From assembly GCA_964488535.1 (NCBI GenBank), contig CAZAUT010000002.1, positions 1-64,000 on the forward strand: a DNA stretch of 64,000 nucleotides, given 5' to 3'. Made by a program: the position numbers and the translations under genes. This stretch comes from GWB1-38-13 sp964488535 (GTDB taxonomy: Bacteria; Patescibacteriota; Microgenomatia; UBA8517). Below, piece after piece: positions 8,415 to 17,131 of this stretch; position 1 is the stretch's first letter, and the number at the start of each line of letters is the position of its first letter. The notes beneath the pieces were generated by a model. It searched no databases, was not told where the DNA came from, and was given only the letters and a program-made list of their open reading frames with translations.

Positions 8415-9254
8415 CTAAAAGATCACTTTTCGAAGGGTTCCCGGGTAGGAAACCTCAACTCCCCCAAATCCCTTTTTAAATCTTGTAAAACCTTTCCATT
8501 CTTTAAGAGGAAAGCGTTCGTCGTACACTCCTTCAAAATCAAAGACCTTTTTTCCTTCTTTCTTTGCTGATTTGATTGCATCCCAGGCAACTTCCGTTGG
8601 TGCAAAACGACTTTTACCTTCTTTTGTTGACGCGGCATACATATAATAAGACACATTTTCCGTAGAGATACGAAGTATTGCAGACAACCAATCGTTTTCA
8701 TTACCAACCGCCAGATGAATTTCTGCATCTTTGCCAAATGCTTTATAAATTGCTTTTATTTCTGTTTTCTGGCTTAAAAACATCCCCCGTTTTTTCGCAC
8801 ACTCCTGCCAAAAATCGGCAAACCGCTCAATATCCCCCGATGTATCTGTTCGCAGTTTTGAGTTTTGAGTTTTGAGTTTTGAGTTATGAATTATGTTGTA
8901 ACGTGTTTTATAGTGCATCTCTTTCAGAAGTTGTTCTTCCGATTTTGACAGGTCCAACTGCACCGTCTTACTTGGTAAAAAGGGTGAATTGTACTTCCTA
9001 AACCTGACCTTCAACAATTCCTCGTACCGCATATTATTATCCGACTCGATATATATCGTTGAATGCTTGTACTTTTTAAGTAGATAACTATTAAATTCTT
9101 TCACTGTTAAATTATTGGGGCGCTGAATCTTTACAAATTTCCAAAAGAGCAGTTTTTTGTAGTAAATATAAGTTCCTTTATACCCATCAACCTCCCAACC
9201 CAAACTTTTCATATAGGAGGAATAGTTTTTTGTCTGGCGAAGATCGGAATACAT
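8415..9254 (-). CDS. FemAB/FemX-like aminoacyltransferase (peptidoglycan bridge family)
   Basis: A 279-residue protein of the Fem/GNAT-like superfamily, whose members add amino acids from aminoacyl-tRNA to the lipid-II peptide. Supporting segments are VQLDLSKSEEQLLKEMHYKTRYNI, RFADFWQECAKKRG, AILRISTENVSYYMYAAS and the C-terminal FDFEGVYDE with FKKGFGG, all typical of FemX-type proteins. A repeat-derived insert, NSKLKTQNSKLRT, follows the RYNI segment and is encoded at 8853-8895. A wall-bridge role fits the LCP, L,D-transpeptidase and UppP genes elsewhere in the window. The product is single-domain and shorter than staphylococcal FemA. Confidence 0.8.
   Translation of the reverse strand: MYSDLRQTKNYSSYMKSLGWEVDGYKGTYIYYKKLLFWKFVKIQRPNNLTVKEFNSYLLKKYKHSTIYIESDNNMRYEELLKVRFRKYNSPFLPSKTVQLDLSKSEEQLLKEMHYKTRYNIIHNSKLKTQNSKLRTDTSGDIERFADFWQECAKKRGMFLSQKTEIKAIYKAFGKDAEIHLAVGNENDWLSAILRISTENVSYYMYAASTKEGKSRFAPTEVAWDAIKSAKKEGKKVFDFEGVYDERFPLKEWKGFTRFKKGFGGVEVSYPGTLRKVIF
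8853..8895. repeat. GAGTTTT tandem repeats in the FemAB-like gene
   Basis: Four to five tandem GAGTTTT heptamers inside the coding sequence, encoding the Lys/Thr/Gln/Asn/Ser-rich insert. They are the same family as the repeat in the SDR dehydrogenase gene at 4060-4095, in reverse orientation. Confidence 0.8.
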
Positions 9255-9509
9255 AATAGTTATGAGTTACTTGGTTACTTTGAAAACAGTTGTTTGAAAT
9301 TGGAAAATTGTAATGGATAGTAGAGATTGGAAAATGGTACACGTATTTCTATTTTCAATTTTCCATTACTAATTTCTATTTTCTTCCAACCAATTTCTGC
9401 TTTTCGCGTAGCGTTAAGCTTCGCTTATTGCTTTTTGCTAGTCACTTAATCGCTCAATCGCTTAATCACTTTGTCACTTAATCGCTTCTTGTTTTCTCTC
9501 TTTCTTCAT
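9255..9509. repeat. Spacer with tandem short repeats
   Basis: Non-coding spacer between divergent genes. It contains CAATTTTCCATTA/TGGAAAATTG inverted words and, at about 9441-9487, tandem GTCACTTAATCGCT / CAATCGCTTAATCACTTT words. An open frame starting with TTG at 9471 would read into the ZIP gene, but it lies in this repeat and is rejected as the start. Confidence 0.55.
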
Positions 9510-9538
9510 TTTACATTTTCCGTTATTATTCGTATATT
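9510..9538 (+). promoter_or_regulatory. Promoter of the ZIP transporter gene
   Basis: TTTACA (9510-9515), 17-bp spacer, TATATT (9533-9538). The predicted transcript start falls only 2-4 nt before the ATG at 9549, so the message would be leaderless or nearly so, which fits the absence of a Shine-Dalgarno. Confidence 0.6.
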
Positions 9539-9548
9539 GGATAAATCT

Positions 9549-10298
9549 ATGGATACTTTTCTCGTTCTTTTCCTTCTGCCCTTTGTCGGAAGTATTGCCG
9601 GTCTTGTCGGTGGAATAGTACTTCTTGTCAAAAAGAATTGGGCCGAAAACTTGTCACGTTACGCCCTCCCCTTTGCTTCGGGAATACTTTTGGCCGTCTC
9701 ACTGCTTCATCTTATTCCGGAAAGTACTCACGAACTTGGGGAAGACGCATTCTTGATTGTAATTATGGCGTTTGTCGCCTCATTTCTTTTGGAGCGCTAT
9801 CTTGTGTCTCTTCATCATCATAAAGAAAAAGGTCATACTCTTTACGGAGCAACGGTGCCTTTGGTTTTTATCGGGGACACTATACACAATTTTATCGACG
9901 GTGTGTCCATTGCTGCTGCTTATGTTGTTAATCCGTCTTTTGGTTTTATAGTAACGGCTGCAACATTCCTTCACGAAACTCCGCACGAAATTGGAGACTT
10001 TGGTGTATTTCTTTCATCCGGTTTAACCAGAATGAAAACATTCAGATTAAATCTTATCTCGGCACTGGCAACTTTTCCCGGAGCTTTTGTAACTTACTAT
10101 TTTTTCAGAGAAACACCCGAAAAGATAGCTGTACTTCTTGCAATTTCCGGCGGAATATTTTTATTCCTCGGCGCTTCCGATTTCCTGCCTGAAGTCGGGG
10201 ACGATCCTCACGCAAAAGGGAAATGGAAAGAAGTTGCCCTGGTTCTTCTGGGAATAATTCTGATGTACTCTCTATCGCTTATTCTCCCAGAGCATTAG
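9549..10298 (+). CDS. ZIP family divalent metal transporter
   Basis: Polytopic membrane protein of 249 residues, about eight helices, of the ZIP (SLC39-like) family that imports Zn2+ or other divalent metals. Family motifs are SLLHLIPES in an early helix, HNFIDGVSIAAAY in TM4 and HETPHEIGDFGVFLSSG in TM5; the His/Asp/Glu residues of TM4-TM5 form the metal path. A short His-rich loop (SLHHHKEKGH) precedes TM4, as is common in the family. Its end overlaps the end of the convergent SRAP gene by 20 bp. Confidence 0.9.
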   Translation: MDTFLVLFLLPFVGSIAGLVGGIVLLVKKNWAENLSRYALPFASGILLAVSLLHLIPESTHELGEDAFLIVIMAFVASFLLERYLVSLHHHKEKGHTLYGATVPLVFIGDTIHNFIDGVSIAAAYVVNPSFGFIVTAATFLHETPHEIGDFGVFLSSGLTRMKTFRLNLISALATFPGAFVTYYFFRETPEKIAVLLAISGGIFLFLGASDFLPEVGDDPHAKGKWKEVALVLLGIILMYSLSLILPEH

Positions 10299-10962
10299 CT
10301 CTTTCAATTAATTGTTCGCCGTTGTTTTTCGGATTATTCACCATTTTTGATACGGGATAGGAAAACATCCTTTTACTGTCGAATGGTTTCAAAAGCTGCA
10401 AAATCTCATTTACGTCCGCGCTACCATCCAAATATCTGTTCTCATCATCGGTATTTAATATTACCGGCATCCGGTGATGAATATCTTTCACCGCATCATT
10501 AGCCTGAACCGTAATTATTGCATATGTGTAAATATCCTTGTTTTGCGAATCACGCCACACATCATATATTCCGGCAAAGGAAAATATCCTATCTTCCTTA
10601 AGACCAATATAAAACGGTATTTTTTCCTCCTTTTTTTCCAATTTCAATTTTTTCCATTCGAAAAATCCGGCTGCGGGAACCAGACAACGTTGTTTGCTGA
10701 TTGGCTTTCTGAAGGAAGCTTTACTTATTATTCCTTCCGCTCTGGCATTAATAAAACCGGCCTCAACCCGGTAATCCTTTGCCCAAAAAGGAATAAGCCC
10801 CCATTTCATAAACACAAGACGGTTGGGTGAATTTTTTACTATTACCGGATTTTCCGTTCCGGGCAAAATATTATAGTTTGCACCAATTTCCGGAATTTCG
10901 TTAAGTAAATTAAATCTTTTCTTAAGATTGTCGGTTTTTGTCAATACATATCGTCCGCACAT
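10279..10962 (-). CDS. SRAP domain protein (HMCES/YedK family)
   Basis: A 227-residue SOS-response-associated peptidase family protein. These proteins form a covalent thiazolidine link to abasic sites in single-stranded DNA, protecting forks. The catalytic Cys2 follows the initiator Met (MCGRY). Other active-site landmarks are INARAEG (71-77, Asn72 and Glu76), GFFEWKK (Glu102) and IHHRMPVIL (161-169, His162/His163). The length matches the family. It stands alone, tail to tail with the ZIP gene. Confidence 0.92.
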   Translation of the reverse strand: MCGRYVLTKTDNLKKRFNLLNEIPEIGANYNILPGTENPVIVKNSPNRLVFMKWGLIPFWAKDYRVEAGFINARAEGIISKASFRKPISKQRCLVPAAGFFEWKKLKLEKKEEKIPFYIGLKEDRIFSFAGIYDVWRDSQNKDIYTYAIITVQANDAVKDIHHRMPVILNTDDENRYLDGSADVNEILQLLKPFDSKRMFSYPVSKMVNNPKNNGEQLIERANALGE

Positions 10963-10988
10963 AATGTTTTTTATAATAATACTAATAC

Positions 10989-12797
10989 CTACCCCACCAA
11001 ATCAAACTCTTTCAGAGCTTTTTCACGCTCCGAGGGGTTTGCCGACATTAAATCTTTCTGCAGTTTTATCATTCTCGCATAAAAACCCCGTTTAATTTTT
11101 AGCAGATCCCGCGGTGAACCGAATTCGACTATTTTACCGTCCGAAAGAACCGCAACCTTGTCGGCATCGGTAATTGTCGAAAGACGGTGGGCGATGATGA
11201 TCGACGTTTTCTTCTTTAACAGTCTTTTTATTCCTTCCTGTACAAGTACTTCGGATCTGCTGTCCAAAGATGATGTGGCTTCATCTAAAACAACTATCGG
11301 TGCATTTTTCAGTATTGCTCTTGCAACTGCAATCCTCTGTTTTTGCCCGCCGGATAATTTTATACCCCTTTCTCCAATATATGCATCGTATTTTTCCGGT
11401 ATTTTATTTATAAATTCATCTGCATTTGCAGCTTTTGCTGCAGAAATAATTTTATTTTTGGAAGCAGCAGGATTTCCGTATTTAATGTTTTCGTATATTT
11501 TTCCGGAAAACAGAAGCGATTCCTGAAAAACTACCGTTATACCGGAAAGAAGCGACTTTTTTGTTACCGAAGAAATATCTTTTCCATAAACTCTTATTAC
11601 ACCGTTTTGAGGCTGATAATATCTTAAAAGTAAATTTACCAGCGTCGATTTTCCCTCTCCGGACTCACCTACAAGCGCCATTCTTTCGCCTTTATTAATT
11701 GAAAAGGAGATATTTTTAAAAACTTCCCTTTTTCCTTCATAACGGAAATTCACATCAACAAATTCCACAGCTTTTCCTTTGAAATTTTTATTGTAATCTA
11801 ACATTTGCGAGCCTTTTTTATCCTTCATTTTTATCTCTGTTTCCAATATTTCGAAAAAATCTTTGGAACCTGTGTCCGCTCTTTGAATCTGACCTAAAAT
11901 AAAAGACATCGCAAATAACGGAAATCTGGCTTGTTGTACCAGCTGCATAAGAAGCGTCATCTCTCCCAAAGTGTATTCGTCATTAATTGTAAGAATTACA
12001 ATATAAGCAAGAATTCCAAAAAGAATAATGTTTAAGAGAAATCTTCTCCAAAAGTCGTATAAATGCCAAACTTTACTTTGTTCGGCAGTAATGTTTTCCA
12101 CGTCATGGCGTGCATTTGCGTATATATTCTTTTCAAACCCATCGGCTAGAAACGCTCTCACAATCCTTATTCCGAAAATGCTCTCCAGCATCCTTCCTTT
12201 AGCCGGGTCGATAATTGAGTTTTTTTTCGTCTCAAACTTTATGTGGGCAATCGTTGATCGGTGGGATATGAGAATATAGGCAGGAAAAAGAACTGCCAAC
12301 AAAAGGCTGACAAATAAAGAATATCTTGCTAAAACAAGTATTGTGATGAATGCGGTTAAAAAAAATGGAAGAAAATTGTTGAGCATCGCCTGAACAAAAT
12401 CGGTAACGCTTTCAATACCCCTGTCCAGCTTGCTTACTATGGCTCCTGACTGCTGTTTGTCGTAGTATGAAATATCGTTGACAAGAAGTTTGTCAAAAAA
12501 TTTTTTAGTCAGAAACGATTCAAGTCTGACAGTAAGAATATCCCCAAGGTATTGACCGATTGACGTTAAGGTTGTAATAGAAATATCGGTAAAAATTATC
12601 CAAAATAATATAACCCAGATTTTTCCAATTTCCACTCCTTCTCCGGTTAAACCCGCAACTATACTGTCAACCACTTCTTTGAGTAAAAATGGCGTAACTA
12701 AAGACAAAATCGAAATTAGGATGATAAAAGATCCCGTCAATAAATACCAAAGCCAGAAACGTTTTGTGTATTTAATAATTCTTAGAATGTTTTTCAT
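10989..12797 (-). CDS. ABC transporter, fused permease and ATPase (exporter type)
   Basis: A 602-residue half-transporter of the MsbA/LmrA type IV exporter class. Six membrane helices occupy about 1-310 and the nucleotide-binding domain 345-590. Walker A is GESGEGKST (377-385), the signature LSGGQ (481-485), Walker B VVLDEA (502-507) and the switch His537. It should act as a homodimer or with another half-transporter to export a lipid or peptide, but the substrate is unknown. It follows the SRAP gene on the same strand (26 bp between). Confidence 0.9.
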   Translation of the reverse strand: MKNILRIIKYTKRFWLWYLLTGSFIILISILSLVTPFLLKEVVDSIVAGLTGEGVEIGKIWVILFWIIFTDISITTLTSIGQYLGDILTVRLESFLTKKFFDKLLVNDISYYDKQQSGAIVSKLDRGIESVTDFVQAMLNNFLPFFLTAFITILVLARYSLFVSLLLAVLFPAYILISHRSTIAHIKFETKKNSIIDPAKGRMLESIFGIRIVRAFLADGFEKNIYANARHDVENITAEQSKVWHLYDFWRRFLLNIILFGILAYIVILTINDEYTLGEMTLLMQLVQQARFPLFAMSFILGQIQRADTGSKDFFEILETEIKMKDKKGSQMLDYNKNFKGKAVEFVDVNFRYEGKREVFKNISFSINKGERMALVGESGEGKSTLVNLLLRYYQPQNGVIRVYGKDISSVTKKSLLSGITVVFQESLLFSGKIYENIKYGNPAASKNKIISAAKAANADEFINKIPEKYDAYIGERGIKLSGGQKQRIAVARAILKNAPIVVLDEATSSLDSRSEVLVQEGIKRLLKKKTSIIIAHRLSTITDADKVAVLSDGKIVEFGSPRDLLKIKRGFYARMIKLQKDLMSANPSEREKALKEFDLVG

Positions 12798-13072
12798 GGT
12801 GCGGTTTGTTTTTGGCTTTTTTCACCGCAGACGGAAGATATACACTCTCCGTGATATTTTTGAAATCTGCGTATCTGCACCTTTCAATGAAAAATGGTAC
12901 AGATCGTATAATCTATAATATTTTTATTAATATTATCAGTAATATTCGATACATAAGTTTCGGCTAAAAAATATTTAATTTACCCAATTAAAATTAAGTT
13001 TCGGCACATAGTTATTTAAGGCTCGATAAAATATGCCGGTGAAATTATTTACTCAATGTCGACTAATCCTAT
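12798..13072. other. AT-rich spacer
   Basis: No gene seen. It holds the region upstream of the ABC gene and downstream of the response regulator, with a direct repeat AAGTTTCGGC (about 12956 and 12999) around an AATTAAAATT centre. Confidence 0.4.
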
Positions 13073-13447
13073 TTATTGAAGATATGAGGAAATTTTGTCG
13101 GTCAGCTCTTTTATGGAAAGATTGCTTTTCACAAGATATTCGTCTGCTCCCAAATCCTTTGCCTTTTTGATATCCTCTTCCTGGCCAAGGTTTGTCATAA
13201 CAACAACTTTTACTTTTGAAAGCGGTGCATTTTTTTTCAGCTCAACAAGCGTTGAAAACCCGTCCATTATCGGCATTATGAGATCAAGAAGAATCAAATC
13301 CGGGATTTTCTTTTGCGCTATCTCAAGTGCTTCTTTACCATTTTCCGCAACTTCGACATTATAACCCTCCGCCACTAATTTTCTTTTGTATATACTTGCA
13401 TAAAATTTATCGTCTTCGGCAACAAGAACAAATTTTGTCTTATTCAT
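13073..13447 (-). CDS. CheY-like response regulator (single receiver domain)
   Basis: Receiver-only protein of 124 residues. The acidic pocket is AEDD (10-13), the phosphoacceptor Asp55 lies in LILLDLIMP, and the switch residues are Thr85 and Lys107. There is no output domain, so signalling is by protein contact. It starts 13 bp after the histidine kinase gene on the same strand and is surely its partner. Confidence 0.92.
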   Translation of the reverse strand: MNKTKFVLVAEDDKFYASIYKRKLVAEGYNVEVAENGKEALEIAQKKIPDLILLDLIMPIMDGFSTLVELKKNAPLSKVKVVVMTNLGQEEDIKKAKDLGADEYLVKSNLSIKELTDKISSYLQ

Positions 13448-13460
13448 ATAATTAAATATA

Positions 13461-15824
13461 TTATACCAGTTTGTGCGGTTCGTTTTTCAGGTTTGTGTCC
13501 AGGACATGCGCTTTAGGTTTTTTTGGAATAATTATTTCAAAAGTACTGCCTTTTCCTTCTACACTGGAAAAAGTAATTGTCCCGCCCCATCCTTTTACGT
13601 ATTCACTGACAACAAAAAGTCCCAACCCGGATCCTTCGGTTTCGCCGGCGACCGCATTTGCTGCTCTGAAGAATTTTGCGAATATCTTGTCCTGGTCTTT
13701 CTTTGGTATTCCCATCCCCGTATCGGAAACAGATATGATTATTTCTTTTTCTTCTGTTTTTATATTCACTTCAACTTTTCCGTCTGTTGTGTTATATTTA
13801 ACCGCGTTCGAAAGCAGATTTTGCACAACTTCCCGCAAACGTTTTGAATCAATAAATATTACTGGAAGATTGTCTTTGTATTTCACCTTTATTCCAATAT
13901 TCTTTTGTCTGGCGATCGGCTCCATTTCGGCCACTGCCTGTTTTACTATCTTCTTAATATCGGTTTTTTCAGGGTTGTCGGAAACCCTTTGATCGTCGAT
14001 TCTTGAAACATTCAAAAGATCGTCAACCAGTAAGACCATTCTTTTATCGCTTTCATATACATCCAAAAGAACTTCCTTCTGTTCCGGAGTAACTTTCCCA
14101 AAATCACCCGATAATAACATTTCGAGATTCCACCTCATTGATCCGAGGGGCGTTCTCAGCTGGTGGGAAGCAACCGACAAAAATTCGCTTTTCATGCGGT
14201 CAATTTCGCGTTCTTTCCCGACATCTCTGAACACAACTACACATCCGGTAACTTTTCCTTTCTTGTCGACAAGAGGTGATGCACTGTCGGCAACGGGGAT
14301 TTTCTTTCCATATCTGTTCACCAGAACCGTGTGGTTCGCCATTTCCTGCACCCTGCCCGTTCTAATCGCATTTTTTATAAAGATGTCATTCGTTTTATCT
14401 TTCGTGTCGGAATGATTTTCAAATTCAAATTTCAAAACATCGTTGTATTTTTTTCCGATGGCATCCTCCGTGTATCCGCACAAATCCAATGCAACCTTGT
14501 TGATAAGTACGATTTTCAGGTCCGAATCAACTACAAAAACACCATCTCCGATACTTTGAAGTATCGCGTTCACCTTGTCCCGCTCTTTGGATGCAATTTC
14601 CTTTTCTTCACTCACATCTTCAAGAACATTCAATATTGCCTTTCTTTGTTCATCCAATACCTTCGCCTTATTTTTAATTTCCTCAGTTTGTTTTTCTACC
14701 TTTTCCTCAATTTCCTTCCTTGACGCTCTAACGGCTGCGACCATTTTATCAAAAGAGCGGGAAAGCGTTCCTATTTCACTTTTCGAGGCGGTTCCCACTT
14801 TGTAGTCCAGATCTCCTTTTTCGACTATCAGTACTCCTTCGTTCAATTTTTCAATCGGCTTACTGATATGATTAGAAACATGAACAAGTAATATCAAATA
14901 AAAGAAAGTCACGGCAACGGAAATGACAATGTATGAAAATAATAAGCTTAATGCCGGAGAAACGACTTCCGACTCATCCATCTTGACTATTAAACACCAA
15001 TCGCCTTCGGGTATATAAGCCTCCGATCCCAAAACATTAGCTCCCCTGTAGTCTTCATATAGTAGTATTTTGTTTTTTCTATTTTCCTCACCCGAAGGTG
15101 TCTTTGTTATATCTGCCAGATACTCGTTTCTTTGCTCAAGGCATGATTGAAATATATTAGTATTGATGTTTTTTCTTAGGACCGCGTCGTCCAGAAGAAA
15201 TCTTGACGGAGTAAGAAAATAGCCATCCGAATTTATTAAAAAAACCTCTCCTGAATTTCCAAATGAACTCAAAATCGAATTTATTTGCGAAAGATCACCC
15301 TTGATGAAAAGCGTTCCCAGTGTTCTTCCTTCGGATTTAATGGGTCCTGTAAAATATAAAGATGGTTTTCCGAAATTGTCCTTTATGATAAATACCCCCT
15401 CGTTGTCTTCTTTTTGTTCCGCAAAACTCCACAGTGGCGAGGTATTGCCCACTGACAACTTATTAGTGGAGACAAAAACTTTACCGGAATTGTCCAATAT
15501 ACTGACGGACTCAAAATTATCTACAGAATTTCGGGCATCGTCGAGTATTACGGAAATTTTCTCTTTGTCTTCGTCTGTAATTTCTTCTTTTGAAAGAAGG
15601 GTCCTTAGCTGTGTTCTACTCGAAATCAGATTTAATTTATCCTTGTTAAGATTTATAAACGTTGTGATATGTTTTACTCTGTAGGTTACTCGGGTATCCA
15701 AAACGCCATAGTATTGATCTTCCAGTAATTTCTTACTCATCCCATATTGGAAATGAGCACTGACGGCTAAAAACAAGAGAAATAATAAACCAAATGAAAT
15801 CAACAACAGTTGTTTTATTTTCAT
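13461..15824 (-). CDS. Sensor histidine kinase (Cache-HAMP-PAS-HisKA-HATPase)
   Basis: A 787-residue membrane kinase. TM1 is about 5-27, an extracytoplasmic double-Cache-like domain spans 30-290, TM2 291-315, HAMP 316-368, a coiled coil 365-412, PAS 413-535, HisKA with His554 in VASHQLRTPL, then the HATPase domain with EVVQNLLSNAVKYN, DTGMGIP and GSGLGLFV boxes. It should sense a small extracellular ligand and phosphorylate the downstream receiver. Its ATG overlaps the stop of the upstream Cache-HAMP gene (ATGA), so the two are translationally coupled. Confidence 0.93.
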   Translation of the reverse strand: MKIKQLLLISFGLLFLLFLAVSAHFQYGMSKKLLEDQYYGVLDTRVTYRVKHITTFINLNKDKLNLISSRTQLRTLLSKEEITDEDKEKISVILDDARNSVDNFESVSILDNSGKVFVSTNKLSVGNTSPLWSFAEQKEDNEGVFIIKDNFGKPSLYFTGPIKSEGRTLGTLFIKGDLSQINSILSSFGNSGEVFLINSDGYFLTPSRFLLDDAVLRKNINTNIFQSCLEQRNEYLADITKTPSGEENRKNKILLYEDYRGANVLGSEAYIPEGDWCLIVKMDESEVVSPALSLLFSYIVISVAVTFFYLILLVHVSNHISKPIEKLNEGVLIVEKGDLDYKVGTASKSEIGTLSRSFDKMVAAVRASRKEIEEKVEKQTEEIKNKAKVLDEQRKAILNVLEDVSEEKEIASKERDKVNAILQSIGDGVFVVDSDLKIVLINKVALDLCGYTEDAIGKKYNDVLKFEFENHSDTKDKTNDIFIKNAIRTGRVQEMANHTVLVNRYGKKIPVADSASPLVDKKGKVTGCVVVFRDVGKEREIDRMKSEFLSVASHQLRTPLGSMRWNLEMLLSGDFGKVTPEQKEVLLDVYESDKRMVLLVDDLLNVSRIDDQRVSDNPEKTDIKKIVKQAVAEMEPIARQKNIGIKVKYKDNLPVIFIDSKRLREVVQNLLSNAVKYNTTDGKVEVNIKTEEKEIIISVSDTGMGIPKKDQDKIFAKFFRAANAVAGETEGSGLGLFVVSEYVKGWGGTITFSSVEGKGSTFEIIIPKKPKAHVLDTNLKNEPHKLV

Positions 15825-17095
15825 ATTTTTTTGTGTTTCAGTTTTTTTATTTTCTCTTTTAAATCGATCATTTTCATTTCCCTTCCTGTCATATAACTGT
15901 TCAGCTTTTCCAGCTCGGCTGTTTTTTCCGAAACTTTACTTTCCATATTCTCATAAAGAGCCTGAAGCTGGCCTGCCATTAAATTAAGAAGCTGTAAGAT
16001 ATCCGCAAATTCATCCTTCGAGGTAACATTTGCCCTATATGTAAAATTTCCTTTTGAATACTCTTTAATAGCTATTCTCAGGTCTTTGATCGGAGAGAGA
16101 TAGGCGGAAACCATGAGGGAAATAATTATCAATGCAAAAAGTGCTGCTGCCACAACAAAAATTGCCACGATTGCCGAAATATCCCGTACCGAACCGAAAA
16201 AACTGTTCTTTTCGACTTCGGTCAGAAAAATATATGGAAATTCTCCTATTACACTGTAAGATACGATTTCATCGCTTTTATCAATCTCGTCGTAAAAATC
16301 AATTGTACTAAATGAATTTCCCGATTTTATATCACGCAAGACAATGCCGTAACCCAACGGATGGATCTCGATACTTGGAAATCTCTCACTAAGCCTGCAT
16401 TCTTTTTTTGCAGTATTGTCGTAAGCTCCCAAACTGTTAAATATAAAGCTTTCGTTATTCGAAAATAGTGTGACTCCGCATTCATCCGTCAGCAGATAGT
16501 CAACCTCAAGATTTTCCTCTATGTGAATCAGACTCTCGATCGTTTTTGGATTCATTTTTACTACAGCTACACCGATTGGGCGGGAACTGTCATCACTGAC
16601 AACCCTTGACAGATATATTCCCAGTTCATTGCTGGTAACGCCGACAGCACTGTCCCAACCCCATCCTTCGGACAACGCCTGAGTAAAATAGTTTCTGAAT
16701 GAATAATCGTTACCGATAAACCTTTTATCGGTTGAGACAATCGCTTTTCCCGACGAGTCGAGAATGTACACAGCCAAAAATCTATCATCGATTTCCTGCG
16801 AAGCTAATAATTTATCAACTGCATAATAACTATTATCACCCGGAGTCGAAAGATGACTTTTTACTTCGGGGTTGTCGGCTATTGTCTTTAACACACTTTT
16901 GGTAGTATTCAATCGCTGAAGGATTTTTTCTGTTTGGCTTAAGGTCAAAGTTGAAAGCTGGCTGCTTTTAAATTCATTTATTGTTTTTAATGTCCTGAAG
17001 TAGACAAACGCCGTAGCAAGGGTTCCGAAGAAAAGAATTAAACAAACTATTGAAATAATAATTTTAAATTTAAGCGAAAATATAACTTTTTTCAT
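15821..17095 (-). CDS. Cache-HAMP sensor protein without kinase domain
   Basis: A 424-residue protein with a membrane helix near the N-terminus, an extracytoplasmic Cache-type sensor region with a conserved LDSSGKAIVSTD strand pattern, a second membrane helix at roughly 305-330, HAMP and a C-terminal coiled coil (SKVSEKTAELEKLN) that ends in basic residues. There is no kinase, cyclase or methyl-accepting domain. It overlaps the kinase gene by 4 bp and its cytoplasmic end resembles that kinase's HAMP-coiled-coil, so it may pair with it as a second input. A TTG at 17119 is open in frame, but the ATG at 17095 (MKKVIFSLKFK) is preferred. Confidence 0.8.
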   Translation of the reverse strand: MKKVIFSLKFKIIISIVCLILFFGTLATAFVYFRTLKTINEFKSSQLSTLTLSQTEKILQRLNTTKSVLKTIADNPEVKSHLSTPGDNSYYAVDKLLASQEIDDRFLAVYILDSSGKAIVSTDKRFIGNDYSFRNYFTQALSEGWGWDSAVGVTSNELGIYLSRVVSDDSSRPIGVAVVKMNPKTIESLIHIEENLEVDYLLTDECGVTLFSNNESFIFNSLGAYDNTAKKECRLSERFPSIEIHPLGYGIVLRDIKSGNSFSTIDFYDEIDKSDEIVSYSVIGEFPYIFLTEVEKNSFFGSVRDISAIVAIFVVAAALFALIIISLMVSAYLSPIKDLRIAIKEYSKGNFTYRANVTSKDEFADILQLLNLMAGQLQALYENMESKVSEKTAELEKLNSYMTGREMKMIDLKEKIKKLKHKKI

Positions 17096-17131
17096 TGGAC
17101 AGATACTAAAGTGTAACAAACCTTTTTTTCT

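Noticed and set aside
9471..9548. Longer N-terminus for the ZIP transporter starting at TTG
   Set aside because: It lies in a tandem repeat and upstream of a good promoter whose transcript would begin near the ATG at 9549.
10279..10298. Functional meaning of the ZIP/SRAP tail overlap
   Set aside because: A 20-bp convergent overlap is common in compact genomes.
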